Shown: positions 22,740-36,189, numbered from the stretch's first letter. The stretch: 64,000 bases of DNA from Pseudomonas chlororaphis (GCA_001023535.1 CP011020.1:3051734-3115733); one strand, 5' to 3'. Notes: generated by a model from the sequence alone, not told the origin. Translations and numbers: made by a program.

Positions 22740-25319
22740 ATGAATACAGCCGTGAACGACCTGTCCTCCCACACGCCAATGATGCAGCAATACTGGCGCC
22801 TGAAGAATCAGCACCCCGATCAGCTGATGTTCTACCGCATGGGCGACTTCTACGAGATCTTTTACGAGGATGCGAAGAAGGCCGCCAAGCTGTTGGACAT
22901 CACCCTGACGGCGCGTGGGCAATCGGCGGGCATGGCGATTCCGATGTGTGGGATTCCTTACCACGCGGCGGAAGGCTACTTGGCGAAGCTGGTCAAGCTT
23001 GGCGAGTCGGTGGTGATTTGCGAGCAGGTCGGCGACCCGGCCACCAGCAAAGGGCCGGTGGAGCGCCAGGTGGTGCGCATCATCACGCCCGGGACGGTCA
23101 GCGACGAGGCGTTGCTGGATGAGCGTCGCGACAACCTGATCGCGGCGGTGCTGGGAGACGAGCGCCTGTTCGGCCTGGCGGTGCTGGACATCACCAGCGG
23201 CAATTTCTCGGTGCTGGAGATCAAGGGCTGGGAAAACCTGCTGGCCGAGCTGGAGCGCGTCAACCCGGTGGAGTTGCTGATCCCGGATGACTGGCCCAAG
23301 GACCTGCCGGCGGAAAAACGCCGTGGCGTGCGGCGTCGGGCGCCGTGGGATTTCGAGCGCGACTCGGCGTTGAAAAGCCTCTGCCAGCAGTTTTCCACCC
23401 AGGACCTCAAGGGCTTCGGGTGCGAGAACCTGACCCTGGCCATCGGCGCCGCCGGCTGCCTGCTGGCCTACGCCAAGGAAACCCAGCGCACCGCCCTGCC
23501 CCATTTGCGCAGCCTGCGTCACGAGCGCCTGGATGACACGGTGGTGCTGGATGGCGCCAGCCGCCGCAACCTGGAACTGGACACCAACCTGGCCGGCGGC
23601 CGTGACAACACCCTGCAATCGGTGGTCGACCGTTGCCAGACCGCCATGGGCAGCCGGTTGCTGACCCGCTGGCTGAACCGTCCGCTGCGCGACCTGACTG
23701 TCCTGTTGGCGCGCCAATCGTCCATTACTTGCCTGCTGGACCGTTATCGCTTCGAGCAACTGCAACCGCAGCTCAAGGAAATCGGTGACATCGAGCGGAT
23801 CCTCGCGCGGATCGGCCTGCGCAACGCCCGGCCACGGGACCTGGCCCGCCTGCGGGATGCCCTCGGCGCACTCCCCGAACTCCAGCAGGCGATGACCGAC
23901 CTCGACGCGCCGCACCTGCAACAACTGGCGCGCACCACCAGCACCTACCCGGAACTGGCCGCGCTGCTGGAAAAAGCCATTATCGACAACCCGCCGGCGG
24001 TGATTCGTGACGGCGGCGTGCTGAAAACCGGCTACGACGCCGAACTCGACGAATTGCAGTCATTGAGCGAGAACGCGGGTCAGTTCCTGATCGAACTCGA
24101 AGCCCGGGAAAAGGCCCGCACCGGTCTGGCCAACCTGAAGGTGGGCTACAACCGCATCCACGGTTACTTCATCGAGTTGCCGAGCAAGCAGGCCGAGCAG
24201 GCCCCAGCCGACTACATCCGCCGCCAGACGCTCAAGGGCGCCGAGCGCTTCATCACCCCGGAACTCAAAGCGTTCGAAGACAAGGCGCTGTCGGCCAAGA
24301 GCCGTGCCCTGGCCCGGGAAAAGATGCTCTACGACGCGCTGCTCGAAGACTTGATCAGCCAACTGCCGCCGCTGCAGGACACCGCCGCCGCGCTGGCGGA
24401 ACTGGACGTGCTGAGCAACCTGGCCGAGCGCGCGCTGAACCTGGACCTCAACTGCCCACGGTTCGTCAGCGAGCCGTGCATGCGTATCAGCCAGGGTCGC
24501 CACCCAGTGGTGGAGCAAGTGTTGACGACGCCGTTCGTGGCCAACGACCTGAGCCTGGACGACAACACCCGCATGTTGGTGATCACTGGGCCGAACATGG
24601 GCGGTAAGTCCACCTACATGCGGCAAACAGCGTTGATCGTATTGCTGGCTCACATCGGCAGCTTCGTCCCGGCGGCGAGCTGCGAGCTGTCCCTGGTGGA
24701 CCGGATCTTCACCCGGATCGGTTCCAGCGACGACCTGGCCGGCGGGCGTTCGACCTTCATGGTGGAAATGAGCGAAACCGCGAACATCCTGCACAACGCC
24801 ACCGAGCGCAGCCTGGTGCTGATGGACGAAGTCGGACGCGGCACCAGTACGTTCGATGGCCTGTCCCTGGCCTGGGCCGCAGCCGAGCGCCTGGCTCACC
24901 TGCGAGCCTACACGCTGTTCGCCACCCACTACTTCGAACTCACCGTGCTTCCAGAAAGCCAGCCGCTGGTCGCCAACGTCCACCTCAACGCCACCGAGCA
25001 CAACGAGCGCATCGTGTTCCTGCACCACGTGCTGCCCGGCCCGGCCAGCCAGAGCTATGGCCTGGCGGTCGCGCAACTGGCCGGAGTGCCAACCGAGGTG
25101 ATCACCCGGGCCCGCGAGCACCTGAGCCGCCTGGAAACCACCAGCCTGCCTCACGAAGCGCCACGTCCTGCCAAGGGCAAACCGGCCGCGCCACAGCAAA
25201 GCGACCTGTTCGCCAGCCTGCCCCATCCGGTCCTCGACGAACTGGCCAAACTCGACCTGGACGACCTGACCCCACGGCGGGCACTGGATTTACTCTACAC
25301 ATTGAAGACACGGATCTAA
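22740..25319 (+). CDS. mutS: DNA mismatch repair protein MutS
   Basis: 859 residues. N-terminal mismatch-recognition motif with [11 protein letters not shown] (Phe-x-Glu present as FYEIF), connector and lever domains, then Walker [10 protein letters not shown] near residue 620, and the C-terminal [20 protein letters not shown] and [12 protein letters not shown] motifs. ATPase that finds mismatches and recruits MutL. ATG chosen at MNTAVND because upstream codons lack family similarity. Marks the right border of the cinA-mutS tailocin locus. Confidence 0.97.
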   Translation: MNTAVNDLSSHTPMMQQYWRLKNQHPDQLMFYRMGDFYEIFYEDAKKAAKLLDITLTARGQSAGMAIPMCGIPYHAAEGYLAKLVKLGESVVICEQVGDPATSKGPVERQVVRIITPGTVSDEALLDERRDNLIAAVLGDERLFGLAVLDITSGNFSVLEIKGWENLLAELERVNPVELLIPDDWPKDLPAEKRRGVRRRAPWDFERDSALKSLCQQFSTQDLKGFGCENLTLAIGAAGCLLAYAKETQRTALPHLRSLRHERLDDTVVLDGASRRNLELDTNLAGGRDNTLQSVVDRCQTAMGSRLLTRWLNRPLRDLTVLLARQSSITCLLDRYRFEQLQPQLKEIGDIERILARIGLRNARPRDLARLRDALGALPELQQAMTDLDAPHLQQLARTTSTYPELAALLEKAIIDNPPAVIRDGGVLKTGYDAELDELQSLSENAGQFLIELEAREKARTGLANLKVGYNRIHGYFIELPSKQAEQAPADYIRRQTLKGAERFITPELKAFEDKALSAKSRALAREKMLYDALLEDLISQLPPLQDTAAALAELDVLSNLAERALNLDLNCPRFVSEPCMRISQGRHPVVEQVLTTPFVANDLSLDDNTRMLVITGPNMGGKSTYMRQTALIVLLAHIGSFVPAASCELSLVDRIFTRIGSSDDLAGGRSTFMVEMSETANILHNATERSLVLMDEVGRGTSTFDGLSLAWAAAERLAHLRAYTLFATHYFELTVLPESQPLVANVHLNATEHNERIVFLHHVLPGPASQSYGLAVAQLAGVPTEVITRAREHLSRLETTSLPHEAPRPAKGKPAAPQQSDLFASLPHPVLDELAKLDLDDLTPRRALDLLYTLKTRI

Positions 25320-25462
25320 CGCACGGGCGCTCAAGCTGTTAGAATCTCGCGCGGTTTGGGATGCTGCGAACTATTAGCCTGGTTCGCAGACTATCGCTCC
25401 CGAACCCGGCGCCCCTAACCGTGAAGGGGCGCAGCACGCCGCGCCTGAGGAGAAAATTAGAA

Positions 25463-25786
25463 ATGACCTTCGTCGTCACCGACAACTGCATCAAGTGCAA
25501 ATACACCGATTGCGTAGAAGTCTGTCCGGTGGACTGCTTCTACGAAGGCCCGAATTTCCTGGTGATTCACCCGGACGAGTGCATCGACTGCGCCCTGTGT
25601 GAACCGGAATGCCCGGCGAACGCCATTTTCTCGGAAGACGAAGTGCCGGCTGGCCAGGAGAACTTCATCGAGCTGAACGCCGAGCTGGCGGACATCTGGC
25701 CGAACATCACCGAGAAGAAAGACGCACTGCCAGACGCTGAAGAGTGGGATGGCAAGCCAGGCAAGATCGCCGACCTCGAACGCTGA
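25463..25786 (+). CDS. fdxA: 7Fe ferredoxin FdxA
   Basis: 107 residues, all expected Cys motifs: [17 protein letters not shown] for the N-terminal mixed 3Fe-4S/4Fe-4S binding and [12 protein letters not shown] for the second. C-terminal acidic extension typical of the Azotobacter-type ferredoxin I family. GAGGAG about 13 bases upstream of the ATG. Adjacent to rsmZ and rpoS, as in other Pseudomonas. Confidence 0.95.
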   Translation: MTFVVTDNCIKCKYTDCVEVCPVDCFYEGPNFLVIHPDECIDCALCEPECPANAIFSEDEVPAGQENFIELNAELADIWPNITEKKDALPDAEEWDGKPGKIADLER

Positions 25787-25802
25787 TCGCCCTGCTGTAT
25801 TG

Positions 25803-25831
25803 AAAAGGCCCTTGCGGGCCTTTTTGCTTTT
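25803..25831 (+). terminator. fdxA terminator
   Basis: AAAAGGCCC-TTGC-GGGCCTTTTT hairpin with T tract, just after fdxA. Confidence 0.85.
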
Positions 25832-25840
25832 CTCCAGGCA

Positions 25841-25973
25841 AAAAAAAGGGGCGGTTTGACCCGCCCACATTTTTTCCCTAATCCCTTTAATCCTTTTCAT
25901 CGTCCTGATGAATCGCGTCCTGCGATGTCCTTCCATTCCCATCGTCCTTGACGGGTGTGTCTGTCCGTCGACA
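25841..25973 (-). ncRNA. rsmZ: Small regulatory RNA RsmZ
   Basis: Transcript about 133 nt, starting TGTCGACGG and matching the known pseudomonad RsmZ layout. It has repeated exposed GGA motifs (CGGAC, AAGGACG, AAGGACA, CAGGACG, CAGGACGA, AAGGAT, GGGATTAGGG) between small stems and a terminator CGGGTCAAACCGCCCC plus T run at the left. RsmZ titrates RsmA/RsmE and so relieves translational repression of secondary metabolism and exoproduct genes. Location between fdxA and rpoS is conserved. A -10 element TAATAT lies at 25982-25987. Confidence 0.93.
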
Positions 25974-26146
25974 CAGGACTGATATTAGTTTTTTCCCGAA
26001 CAAGTGCAATTCGCCCAATGCCGGTCCAAAGGGTTGTCACGGGCTGTTCATAAATGAAAAATTCCATTTAAATCAATGGAATAAAAAATTCCAACAACAA
26101 AAATGGTTTTGCGTCGATACGGTGGTGAACCGAACGCTTACGCAAG

Positions 26147-26164
26147 AGTAGGCAAAGGCTTACA
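26147..26164 (-). promoter_or_regulatory. GacA upstream activating sequence of rsmZ
   Basis: Reads TGTAAG-CCTTTG-CCTACT on the minus strand, near match to TGTAAG-N6-CTTACA, about 175-190 bases before the rsmZ start, the distance known for GacA control of Rsm RNAs. Confidence 0.75.
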
Positions 26165-26270
26165 AACTGAACCGGAAATGGGGCAAGGACGGACCTGCAC
26201 GGGGCAAGCTCCCTCGCGACGGATAACTCGCCAGCCTTGAGAGGGGAACAGATCTCGGCTCTACAAACTG

Positions 26271-26299
26271 AAAAAGGGCGCCGTTTGGCGCCCTTTTTC
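26271..26299 (-). terminator. rpoS terminator
   Basis: AAAAAGGGCGCC-GTTT-GGCGCCCTTTTT symmetrical hairpin, about 30 bases after the rpoS stop on the minus strand. Confidence 0.88.
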
Positions 26300-26330
26300 A
26301 TTCGTTGCGATGCACGGGGTGGAGCAGGTG

Positions 26331-27338
26331 CTACTGGAACAGCGACTCGCTCGACAGGCCGTTCTTTTCCAGGATCTCCCGCAAGCGCTTGAGGCCCTCC
26401 ACCTGGATCTGCCTGACCCGTTCACGGGTCAACCCAATCTCCAGGCCGACATCTTCAAGGGTGCTGCTTTCGTGGCCACGCAAGCCGAAGCGGCGAATCA
26501 CCACTTCGCGTTGCTTGTCCGTCAGTTCGGACAGCCACTGGTCGATGCTTTGCGACAGGTCGTCGTCCTGAAGCAGCTCGCACGGGTCGGTGGGGCGATC
26601 ATCGGTGAGGGTGTCGAGCAGGGTTTTATCCGAGTCCGGCCCCAACGAGACGTCCACCGAGGAAACCCGCTCGTTGAGCCCCAGCATACGCTTGACCTCA
26701 CCCACCGGTTTTTCCAGCAGGTTGGCGATTTCTTCGGGTGAGGGTTCATGGTCGAGCTTTTGCGTCAGCTCGCGGGCGGCCCGCAGGTAGACGTTCAGCT
26801 CCTTGACCACATGAATCGGCAACCGGATGGTCCGGGTCTGATTCATGATTGCCCGTTCGATGGTCTGGCGGATCCACCAGGTCGCGTAGGTCGAGAACCG
26901 GAAGCCCCGCTCGGGGTCGAACTTCTCGACAGCGCGAATCAGGCCCAGGTTGCCCTCCTCGATCAGGTCCAGCAGGGAAAGCCCACGATTGACATAGCGT
27001 CGGGCGATCTTCACCACCAGGCGCAGGTTGCTTTCAATCATGCGTTTTCGACCGGCCGGGTCGCCACTTTGCGACAGACGCGCAAAATGAACTTCTTCCT
27101 CGGGGGAGAGCAGTGGCGAGAAACCGATTTCGTTGAGGTACAGCTGAGTGGCGTCCAGCGCCCGGGTGTAATCAATGTACTTATGTTGTTTAAGCGAAGC
27201 GGAGTGTTTGGATTTGGCACGAACGGAAGGTGGAGTCGCCCCTTCATCATTCGACATCGAATCCATAGCGATGCCGGTCTCCATCAGGAGCACCTCATCG
27301 TCGATGTCAAACTCCGGCACTTCTTTACTGAGAGCCAT
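26331..27338 (-). CDS. rpoS: RNA polymerase sigma factor RpoS
   Basis: 335 residues. Region 2 ([50 protein letters not shown]), region 3 ([10 protein letters not shown]...) and region 4 ([31 protein letters not shown]) are complete. Governs the general stress and stationary-phase response. Likely main promoter lies within nlpD, as in other gamma-proteobacteria. It is adjacent to rsmZ, which ties two global regulators together physically. Confidence 0.97.
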   Translation of the reverse strand: MALSKEVPEFDIDDEVLLMETGIAMDSMSNDEGATPPSVRAKSKHSASLKQHKYIDYTRALDATQLYLNEIGFSPLLSPEEEVHFARLSQSGDPAGRKRMIESNLRLVVKIARRYVNRGLSLLDLIEEGNLGLIRAVEKFDPERGFRFSTYATWWIRQTIERAIMNQTRTIRLPIHVVKELNVYLRAARELTQKLDHEPSPEEIANLLEKPVGEVKRMLGLNERVSSVDVSLGPDSDKTLLDTLTDDRPTDPCELLQDDDLSQSIDQWLSELTDKQREVVIRRFGLRGHESSTLEDVGLEIGLTRERVRQIQVEGLKRLREILEKNGLSSESLFQ

Positions 27339-27444
27339 TGTTATAGTCCTTTGGTGAGTTCGACCTCAAGCTCAAGCGACGCCTTTATCCTTGGCAACGC
27401 TGGAGCCTGTTCCCTCTACGTGACGGAACAGGCTGACAAGCACA

Positions 27445-28290
27445 TCAACGACGTGGCAGGAATTGCAGCGGATCGACTGGCTTACCTTGGCGGCGAATCT
27501 CAAAATGCAGTTTCACCCGGTCTGTTCCCGTCGATCCCATCTCGGCAATTGTCTGCCCGACCTTGACCTGCTGCCCCTCCCGAACCAACAGCCTGCGGTT
27601 GTGACCGTAGGCACTGACGTAGGTATCGCTGTGCTTGATGATGACGAGTTCGCCGTAGCCCCTCAAACCACTCCCGGCGTACACAACCGTGCCATCAGAC
27701 GCAGCTAAAACAGGCTGTCCCAAATCCCCGGCGATATCAATTCCTTTATTCAAACTACCGTTTGAAGAGAATTTTCCAATAAGAACGCCATTAGAAGGCC
27801 ACCCCCAGCCTGTCGGGGCGGGGCCTGCGGGAGGCATTGGCGCGGGTGCAGGTTTGCTCGCGACGGACGGTACCGTGGCCGTTTCGTTGCCCGCCGGACG
27901 GCGAATCACCGTGGTTTTGCTCGAGGACGACGGCGTCGATCCCGACTGTGTCACGACGGCGGTTGGCGTTGAACCGCTGCGTCCATCGAAGCGAATCGTC
28001 TGACCGGGATGAATCGTATAAGGCGCAGGAATGTTGTTGCGTGCCGCGAGGGCCTTGTAGTCCCAGCCATAGCGAAAAGCGATGGAAAACAGCGTATCGC
28101 CGCGACGGACTACATACTGGCCGGTGGTGACGGTAGGACGCTGGGGCGTTGCATTGTTGCGATCGACCACCCGCACGTTGCCTGACGGCGTACTGGAACA
28201 ACCGACCAGCAAAACACTCAAGACAAGGCCAGTCACCAGGCGCTGAAAGCTCGTGATACCCATACGCTGCGCAATGACTGTGAGACTCAC
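27445..28290 (-). CDS. nlpD: Lipoprotein NlpD (LysM + degenerate LytM)
   Basis: 281 residues from the GTG at 28290 (VSLTVIAQR), preceded by AGGGAG. Lipoprotein signal with lipobox LLVGC, LysM (YVVRRGDTLFSIAFRYGWDYKALAARNN) and an M23/LytM domain in which the metal-binding His is replaced (SLNKGIDIAG), as in NlpD-type amidase activators. Acts in the periplasm to activate AmiC during cell separation. Upstream ATG at 28263 (MGIT) is an alternative start. Confidence 0.9.
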   Translation of the reverse strand: MSLTVIAQRMGITSFQRLVTGLVLSVLLVGCSSTPSGNVRVVDRNNATPQRPTVTTGQYVVRRGDTLFSIAFRYGWDYKALAARNNIPAPYTIHPGQTIRFDGRSGSTPTAVVTQSGSTPSSSSKTTVIRRPAGNETATVPSVASKPAPAPMPPAGPAPTGWGWPSNGVLIGKFSSNGSLNKGIDIAGDLGQPVLAASDGTVVYAGSGLRGYGELVIIKHSDTYVSAYGHNRRLLVREGQQVKVGQTIAEMGSTGTDRVKLHFEIRRQGKPVDPLQFLPRR

Positions 28291-28501
28291 CCGCCGCTCC
28301 CTTTGTGGTGGCTGAAAAATCGACGCCTGCCCGACCAGGCAAACGTCATACAAATATAGCTGGCCGCGACCACGCTTCTATTAATGAAGCGCGATGCGTC
28401 TCCGCACACGTTTGCTCGACGCCGTTGAAAGCCGTTCAATCCATCGCTGCCGCTGTAAGACACAACCGCAGCCGAGGAATTCAGCGTCTGTTTATAAATG
28501 C

Positions 28502-29912
<1,411 letters not shown>

Positions 29913-29925
<13 letters not shown>

Positions 29926-30971
29926 GGGCTGTCCGTCTGCCCTACCGGCACCAGATCGACGAGTTCGCGCACCAAGACAGTGGCGAAGCATCCGGCCGGC
30001 AGGACGAATTCCAGTTGCAGAATGTCAGGCGAGGGATAATGCCACGACAGCCCGCCAATGGGCAGTCGCAGGATGCGACGTTCGTGACTCATTCGTGCGT
30101 TTATCAACCAATCGCGCAGATCCGCCTCGCGCTCGGCAACGGCCTGTTCCAGCGCGTGGGTCGCCCCCGCGGCCGGCGAAGGGCCTTCGCCCCACTGCGG
30201 GCCGGTGGGGTGCAGGTCGAGGATGGCCAGGCGCGGGTCGCTGCACTCGGCCTCACCGGCCGGGAAAAAGCTGCGACTGTCGGTGAACGCCAGCAAATCG
30301 CCGACCTGAGCGTGCTGCCAGGTGCCGTCGGCCACCCGGGCTGCCAGCACTTGGTTGAACAGGTAACTGCGCGCCGCGGACAACAGCCGCGAACGTACAT
30401 TGCGCTGCTCCGGCAAGGCCTTGCGCGCGGCCCAGGCTCGGGCATCGACGACATTGCCGCCGTCATGGCCAAACCGCTGGGCACCAAAATAGTTGGGGAT
30501 ACCCTGCTGGGCAATGTGTTGCAGGCGCGCATCGATGGCCGCCCGATCGCCCTGCAATTGGGTCAGGCGTAGGGTGAAGCCATTGGCCGAATGCGCGCCG
30601 CGTTGCAGCTTGCGCTTGTGGCGTCCCGTCTTGAGGACTTTCAGCGTGTCGTTCTCGGCCGCCGACAGGTCCGGATCGGCCTTGCCCGGCAACTGCACGC
30701 TGAACCACTGGCGCGTCAGGGCCTGGCGGTCCTTGAGCCCGGCGTAGCTGACGGTGCGCAACGGCACGCCGGCAGCCTTGGCGATTCGCCGGGCCGCCTC
30801 TTCAGTGTTCAAGCCACGTTTTTCCACCCAGATCCATAGGTGCTCGCCGTCGCCGGTCAACGGAATGTCGAGCACCTCATCAACCTGGAAATCCTCCGCC
30901 GTGGCCTTGAGCACCGCACTGCCCAGCGACTCGCCATAGGCCCGTGGCCCCAACAGTTCCAATTCGGTCAT
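29913..30971 (-). CDS. truD: tRNA pseudouridine(13) synthase TruD
   Basis: 352 residues. Catalytic motif [18 protein letters not shown] near residue 79 with the nucleophilic Asp, and [15 protein letters not shown]. Isomerises U13 of tRNA-Glu. The ATG overlaps the ispF stop (ATGA). Two codons upstream there is an alternative GTG. Confidence 0.95.
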
Positions 30972-31441
30972 GAGCACAGCAACAAGGCGACGCTATGGAC
31001 CGCAATGCCTTCCTCGCGCCCGACGAAACCGAGTTTTTCGGTGGTGGTGGCTTTCACGTTCACTTGGTCCAGCTCAACTTGGAGGTCCTCGGCAATCAAC
31101 TGGCGCATCGACTCGATGTGCGGCGCCATTTTCGGCGCCTGGGCGACGATGGTGTTATCGACATTGCCGACTTTCCAGCCCTTGGCGTGGATCAGCGCGA
31201 CCACGTGACGCAGCAGCACGCGGCTGTCGGCGCCCTTGAACTGGGGATCGGTGTCGGGGAAATGCCTGCCGATGTCACCCAGGGCTGCCGCACCGAGCAA
31301 TGCATCGCTCAGGGCGTGCAGCAGGACATCACCGTCGGAATGCGCGAGCAGCCCGAAGCCGTGCGCAATACGCACGCCGCCCAGGGTAATGAAATCGCCT
31401 TCAGCGAAACGGTGAACATCGTAGCCGTGGCCAATACGCAT
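30968..31441 (-). CDS. ispF: 2-C-methyl-D-erythritol 2,4-cyclodiphosphate synthase
   Basis: 157 residues. Metal ligands in GHGYDVHRF (Asp8, His10) and [14 protein letters not shown], plus the [18 protein letters not shown]-terminal motif. Methylerythritol phosphate pathway of isoprenoid synthesis. Starts the ispF-truD-surE-pcm coupled group on the minus strand. Confidence 0.97.
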   Translation of the reverse strand: MRIGHGYDVHRFAEGDFITLGGVRIAHGFGLLAHSDGDVLLHALSDALLGAAALGDIGRHFPDTDPQFKGADSRVLLRHVVALIHAKGWKVGNVDNTIVAQAPKMAPHIESMRQLIAEDLQVELDQVNVKATTTEKLGFVGREEGIAVHSVALLLCS

Positions 31442-31472
31442 AAAAAAACGCCCTGATTTCTGTCAGGGCGTG
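31442..31472 (-). terminator. Terminator between fghA and ispF
   Basis: Minus strand ACGCCCTGAC-AGAA-ATCAGGGCGT followed by TTTTTT. It terminates fghA transcription before ispF. Confidence 0.85.
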
Positions 31473-31484
31473 ATTCTACCTGCA

Positions 31485-32330
31485 TTAGGCGTTCAGAGCG
31501 CGCGCATGATGCTGCAAGTGGTCGTCAATGAAACTGGCGATGAAAAAGTAGCTGTGGTCGTAGCCCGGTTGCAGCCGCAGCGTCAGCGGGTGAGCGGCGG
31601 CCTTGGCAGCCTGTTGCAGGGCTTCGGGCTTGAGCTGGTTGGCGAGGAAATCATCGCGATCGCCCTGATCCACCAGCAGTGGCAGCTTCTCATCCGCCTC
31701 GGCGATCAACGCGCAGGCGTCCCATTCACGCCATTTCGAGCGGTCTTCCCCCAGGTAACGGGAGAAGGCCTTCTGACCCCAGGGGCAATCCATCGGGTTG
31801 TTGATCGGCGAAAAGGCCGACACCGAACGGTAACGCCCGGGGTTGCGCAGCGCGCAGACCAGCGCACCATGACCGCCCATGGAGTGCCCGCTGATGCCAC
31901 GTTGATCCGACGCCGGGAAATGCGCCTCGATGAGTGCCGGCAATTCCTGCACCACGTAGTCATGCATCCGATAGTGCCGCGCCCAAGGATCCTGCGTGGC
32001 ATTCAGATAAAACCCCGCCCCCAGGCCAAAATCCCAGGCACCGTCCGGATCACCCGGTACGTCAGAGCCACGGGGACTGGTGTCCGGGGCCACGATGATC
32101 AGCCCCAGTTCGGCGGCCATGCGCTGGGCGCCGGCCTTTTGCATGAAGTTCTCGTCGGTGCAGGTCAGCCCGGACAGCCAGTACAGCACCGGCAGCTTCG
32201 CACCCTGCTCGGCCTGGGGTGGCAGGTACACGGCAAACACCATGTCACAGCCGAGCACGTCGGATCGGTGCCGGTAACGCTTGTGCCAGCCGCCGAAGCT
32301 TTTCTGGCAGGAGAGATTTTCGAGGTTCAT
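31485..32330 (-). CDS. fghA: S-formylglutathione hydrolase
   Basis: 281 residues of the esterase D family. Nucleophile in [13 protein letters not shown], Asp in the GDRDDFL region and His in GYDHSYFF. Hydrolyses S-formylglutathione to formate and glutathione, the second step of formaldehyde detoxification. GAGGTG RBS. Lies 93 bases downstream of adhC on the same strand. Confidence 0.95.
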   Translation of the reverse strand: MNLENLSCQKSFGGWHKRYRHRSDVLGCDMVFAVYLPPQAEQGAKLPVLYWLSGLTCTDENFMQKAGAQRMAAELGLIIVAPDTSPRGSDVPGDPDGAWDFGLGAGFYLNATQDPWARHYRMHDYVVQELPALIEAHFPASDQRGISGHSMGGHGALVCALRNPGRYRSVSAFSPINNPMDCPWGQKAFSRYLGEDRSKWREWDACALIAEADEKLPLLVDQGDRDDFLANQLKPEALQQAAKAAAHPLTLRLQPGYDHSYFFIASFIDDHLQHHARALNA

Positions 32331-32336
32331 AGCTTC

Positions 32337-32416
32337 ACCTCAGCTACAAGCAGCGAGCGTCAAGCTGCAAGAAAAACGCACGCGCTTCACTTGCAGCTTG
32401 CCGCTTGGAGCTTGCC
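32337..32416. repeat. Imperfect inverted repeats between adhC and fghA
   Basis: Copies of AGCTGCAAG and its inverse CTTGCAGCTT, together with GCTTGCCGCT, allow a long hairpin. A common type of intergenic palindrome in this genus; may lower fghA expression relative to adhC. Confidence 0.7.
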
Positions 32417-32423
32417 GCTGCTC

Positions 32424-33617
<1,194 letters not shown>

Positions 33618-33643
33618 TTATTGCCGTACAGGGATAATCCTTC

Positions 33644-34540
33644 ATGTCCGAGAACCGCTGGGAAGGGATCGACGAGTTCGTCGCCGTGGCCGAGTGCAGC
33701 CAGTTCACGGCGGCGGCCGAACGCCTGGGGGTGTCGTCCTCCCACATCAGCAGGCAAATCGTACGGCTTGAAGAGCGTCTTCAGACGCGACTGCTCTACC
33801 GCAGTACCCGCCGGGTCACCCTCACCGAGGCTGGACAAACCTTCCTGCACCATTGCCAGCGTCTTCAGGATGGGCGTGAAGAAGCACTTCGGGCGGTGGG
33901 CGATCTCACCAGCGAACCCAAGGGCATGCTGCGCATGACCTGCGCCGTGGCCTACGGCGAGCGCTTTATCGTGCCGCTGGTGACCCGTTTCATGAGCCTT
34001 TACCCGCAACTGCGGGTGGACATCGAGTTGAGCAACCGGCCCCTCGATCTGGTTCACGAGGGCCTGGACCTGGCGATTCGCCTGGGTCGCCTGCAGGACT
34101 CTCGCCTGGTGGCCACTCGTCTCGCACCGCGCCGGATGTACTTGTGCGCGTCGCCGTCCTACGTGGAACGCTATGGCCGCCCCCATAGCCTGTCGGAATT
34201 GAGCCGGCACAACTGCCTGGTGGGCAGCTCCGACATCTGGCAACTGGAACAGAACGGGCGGGAATTTTCCCAGCGGGTGCAGGGCAACTGGCGCTGCAAC
34301 AGTGGGCAAGCGGTACTGGACGCAGCCTTGCAAGGCATGGGCTTGTGCCAACTGCCGGACTATTACGTGCTGGAGCACTTGCACAGCGGTGCGCTGATCT
34401 CGCTGCTGCAAGCCCATCAACCGCCCAACACCGCCGTCTGGGCGCTGTACCCGCAACAGCGGCACCTGTCGCCGAAAGTGCGCAAGCTGGTGGATTTCCT
34501 TAAGGAAGGGCTGGCCGAGCGGCCGGAGTATCGGGGTTAG
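33644..34540 (+). CDS. LysR family regulator, divergent to adhC-fghA
   Basis: 298 residues. N-terminal winged HTH (FTAAAERLGVSSSHISRQIVRLEERLQTRLLYRSTRRVTLTEAG) and a C-terminal periplasmic-binding-like effector domain. Divergent orientation and the short 107-base spacer suggest that it controls formaldehyde detoxification; effector unknown. ATG fits the family start. Confidence 0.9.
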   Translation: MSENRWEGIDEFVAVAECSQFTAAAERLGVSSSHISRQIVRLEERLQTRLLYRSTRRVTLTEAGQTFLHHCQRLQDGREEALRAVGDLTSEPKGMLRMTCAVAYGERFIVPLVTRFMSLYPQLRVDIELSNRPLDLVHEGLDLAIRLGRLQDSRLVATRLAPRRMYLCASPSYVERYGRPHSLSELSRHNCLVGSSDIWQLEQNGREFSQRVQGNWRCNSGQAVLDAALQGMGLCQLPDYYVLEHLHSGALISLLQAHQPPNTAVWALYPQQRHLSPKVRKLVDFLKEGLAERPEYRG

Positions 34541-34557
34541 TTGGATATCGGGGTGCC

Positions 34558-34654
34558 GCTTTCGCGAGCAAGCCCGCTCCCCCATTGATCCGGGCCAACC
34601 GAAAAACCAGCGCCCACACCACTCCCCCCTGTGTGAGCGAGCTTGCTCGCGAAC
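34558..34654. repeat. REP pair
   Basis: CTTTCGCGAGCAAGCCCGCTC and, 50 bases on, the inverse GAGCGAGCTTGCTCGCGAA. Non-coding. Confidence 0.88.
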
Positions 34655-34662
34655 AGCCCCAA

Positions 34663-34710
34663 TGAGCGAATTTTCGCTCACCGCCCGCCGCAAATAAGCG
34701 GATTTCCGCT
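34663..34710. promoter_or_regulatory. Twin palindromes before the MHS transporter
   Basis: TGAGCGAATTTTCGCTCA (34663-34680, perfect 8-bp arms) and AGCGGATTTCCGCT (34697-34710, perfect 6-bp arms), both with a TT centre. Their centres are 32 bases apart (about three helical turns), and they lie 120-170 bases upstream of the gene. Probably a two-site operator for a dimeric or tetrameric regulator encoded elsewhere. Confidence 0.55.
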
Positions 34711-34830
34711 CATCCAGCGCAGCAAACCCCTCTAGAACGGCCCTGAGCTACGTGGCACAGGTCCTGCTATAGCTCTGGCAGGCTGCGTTCACACGCGCTC
34801 CACAACAACAATTAAATGAAGGATCCTTCA

Positions 34831-36150
34831 ATGGATAACTCCAACGCCCTGCCCCTTGGGTCGGCTGCTGCGCCCGCCCGTGAAAGGACCACCGCCAGCC
34901 GGATCAAATCGATTTTCAGCGGCTCGGTCGGCAACATGGTCGAGTGGTATGACTGGTACGTCTACGCCGCGTTCTCGTTGTACTTCGCCAAAGTCTTCTT
35001 CCCCAAGGGCGACACCACCGCCCAATTGCTCAACACCGCAGCGATTTTCGCCGTGGGCTTCCTGATGCGCCCGATCGGCGGCTGGTTGATGGGCCTCTAC
35101 GCCGACCGCGCCGGCCGCAAACGGGCGCTGATGGCCTCGGTCTACCTGATGTGCTTCGGCTCGCTGATCATCGCCTTGAGTCCCGGCTATGAAACCATCG
35201 GCGTCGGCGCCCCGATCCTCCTGGTGTTCGCCCGTCTGCTCCAGGGCCTGTCGGTGGGTGGCGAGTACGGCACCTCGGCTACCTACCTGAGCGAGATGGC
35301 GACCAAGGAACGTCGCGGCTTCTTCTCCAGCTTCCAGTACGTGACCCTGATCTCCGGCCAGCTCATCGCCCTGGGCGTGCTGATCGTGCTGCAACAATTC
35401 CTCACCAGCGAACAGCTGTACGCCTGGGGCTGGCGCATTCCGTTCGCCATCGGCGCCCTGTGTGCGATCGTCGCGCTGTACCTGCGACGCGGCATGGAAG
35501 AAACCGAGTCGTTCACCAAGAAGGAAAAGTCCAAGGAAAGCGCCATGCGCACCTTGCTGCGCCACCCCAAGGAACTGATGACCGTGGTCGGCCTGACCAT
35601 GGGCGGTACGCTGGCGTTCTACACCTACACCACCTACATGCAGAAATACCTGGTGAACACCGTCGGCATGAGCATCTCCGACTCCACCACCATTTCCGCC
35701 GCCACTCTGTTCCTGTTCATGTGCCTGCAACCGCTGATCGGCGGCCTGTCGGACAAGGTCGGACGCCGGCCGATCCTGATCGCCTTCGGTATCCTGGGCA
35801 CGTTGTGCACCGTGCCGATCCTCACCACCCTGCACACCATCCAGACCTGGTGGGGCGCGTTCTTCCTGATCATGGCGGCGCTGATCATCGTCAGCGGCTA
35901 CACCTCCATCAACGCCGTGGTGAAAGCCGAACTGTTCCCCACCGAAATCCGCGCCCTGGGTGTCGGCCTGCCCTACGCACTGACCGTGTCGATCTTCGGC
36001 GGCACCGCCGAGTACATCGCACTGTGGTTCAAGAGCATCGGCATGGAAACCGGCTACTACTGGTACGTGACGGGCTGCATCGCAGTCTCGCTGCTGGTGT
36101 ACATCACCATGAAAGACACCCGCAAGCATTCGCGGATCGTGACTGACTGA
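34831..36150 (+). CDS. MHS-family carboxylate/H+ symporter (KgtP/PcaT-like)
   Basis: 439 residues, 12 predicted transmembrane segments. The opening SIFSGSVGNMVEWYDWYVYAAFSLYF and the motif GLYADRAGRKRAL after segment 2 mark the metabolite:H+ symporter group, close to alpha-ketoglutarate permease and to PcaT. ATG at 34831 (MDNSN) has AAGGA 7 bases upstream; an ATG 15 bases earlier is less well placed. Substrate inferred only, most likely a dicarboxylate or 2-oxoacid. Confidence 0.85.
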   Translation: MDNSNALPLGSAAAPARERTTASRIKSIFSGSVGNMVEWYDWYVYAAFSLYFAKVFFPKGDTTAQLLNTAAIFAVGFLMRPIGGWLMGLYADRAGRKRALMASVYLMCFGSLIIALSPGYETIGVGAPILLVFARLLQGLSVGGEYGTSATYLSEMATKERRGFFSSFQYVTLISGQLIALGVLIVLQQFLTSEQLYAWGWRIPFAIGALCAIVALYLRRGMEETESFTKKEKSKESAMRTLLRHPKELMTVVGLTMGGTLAFYTYTTYMQKYLVNTVGMSISDSTTISAATLFLFMCLQPLIGGLSDKVGRRPILIAFGILGTLCTVPILTTLHTIQTWWGAFFLIMAALIIVSGYTSINAVVKAELFPTEIRALGVGLPYALTVSIFGGTAEYIALWFKSIGMETGYYWYVTGCIAVSLLVYITMKDTRKHSRIVTD

Positions 36151-36189
36151 CAGGTGTTTTGGCAGTCACTGCCCTGGTGATTGCAAGGG

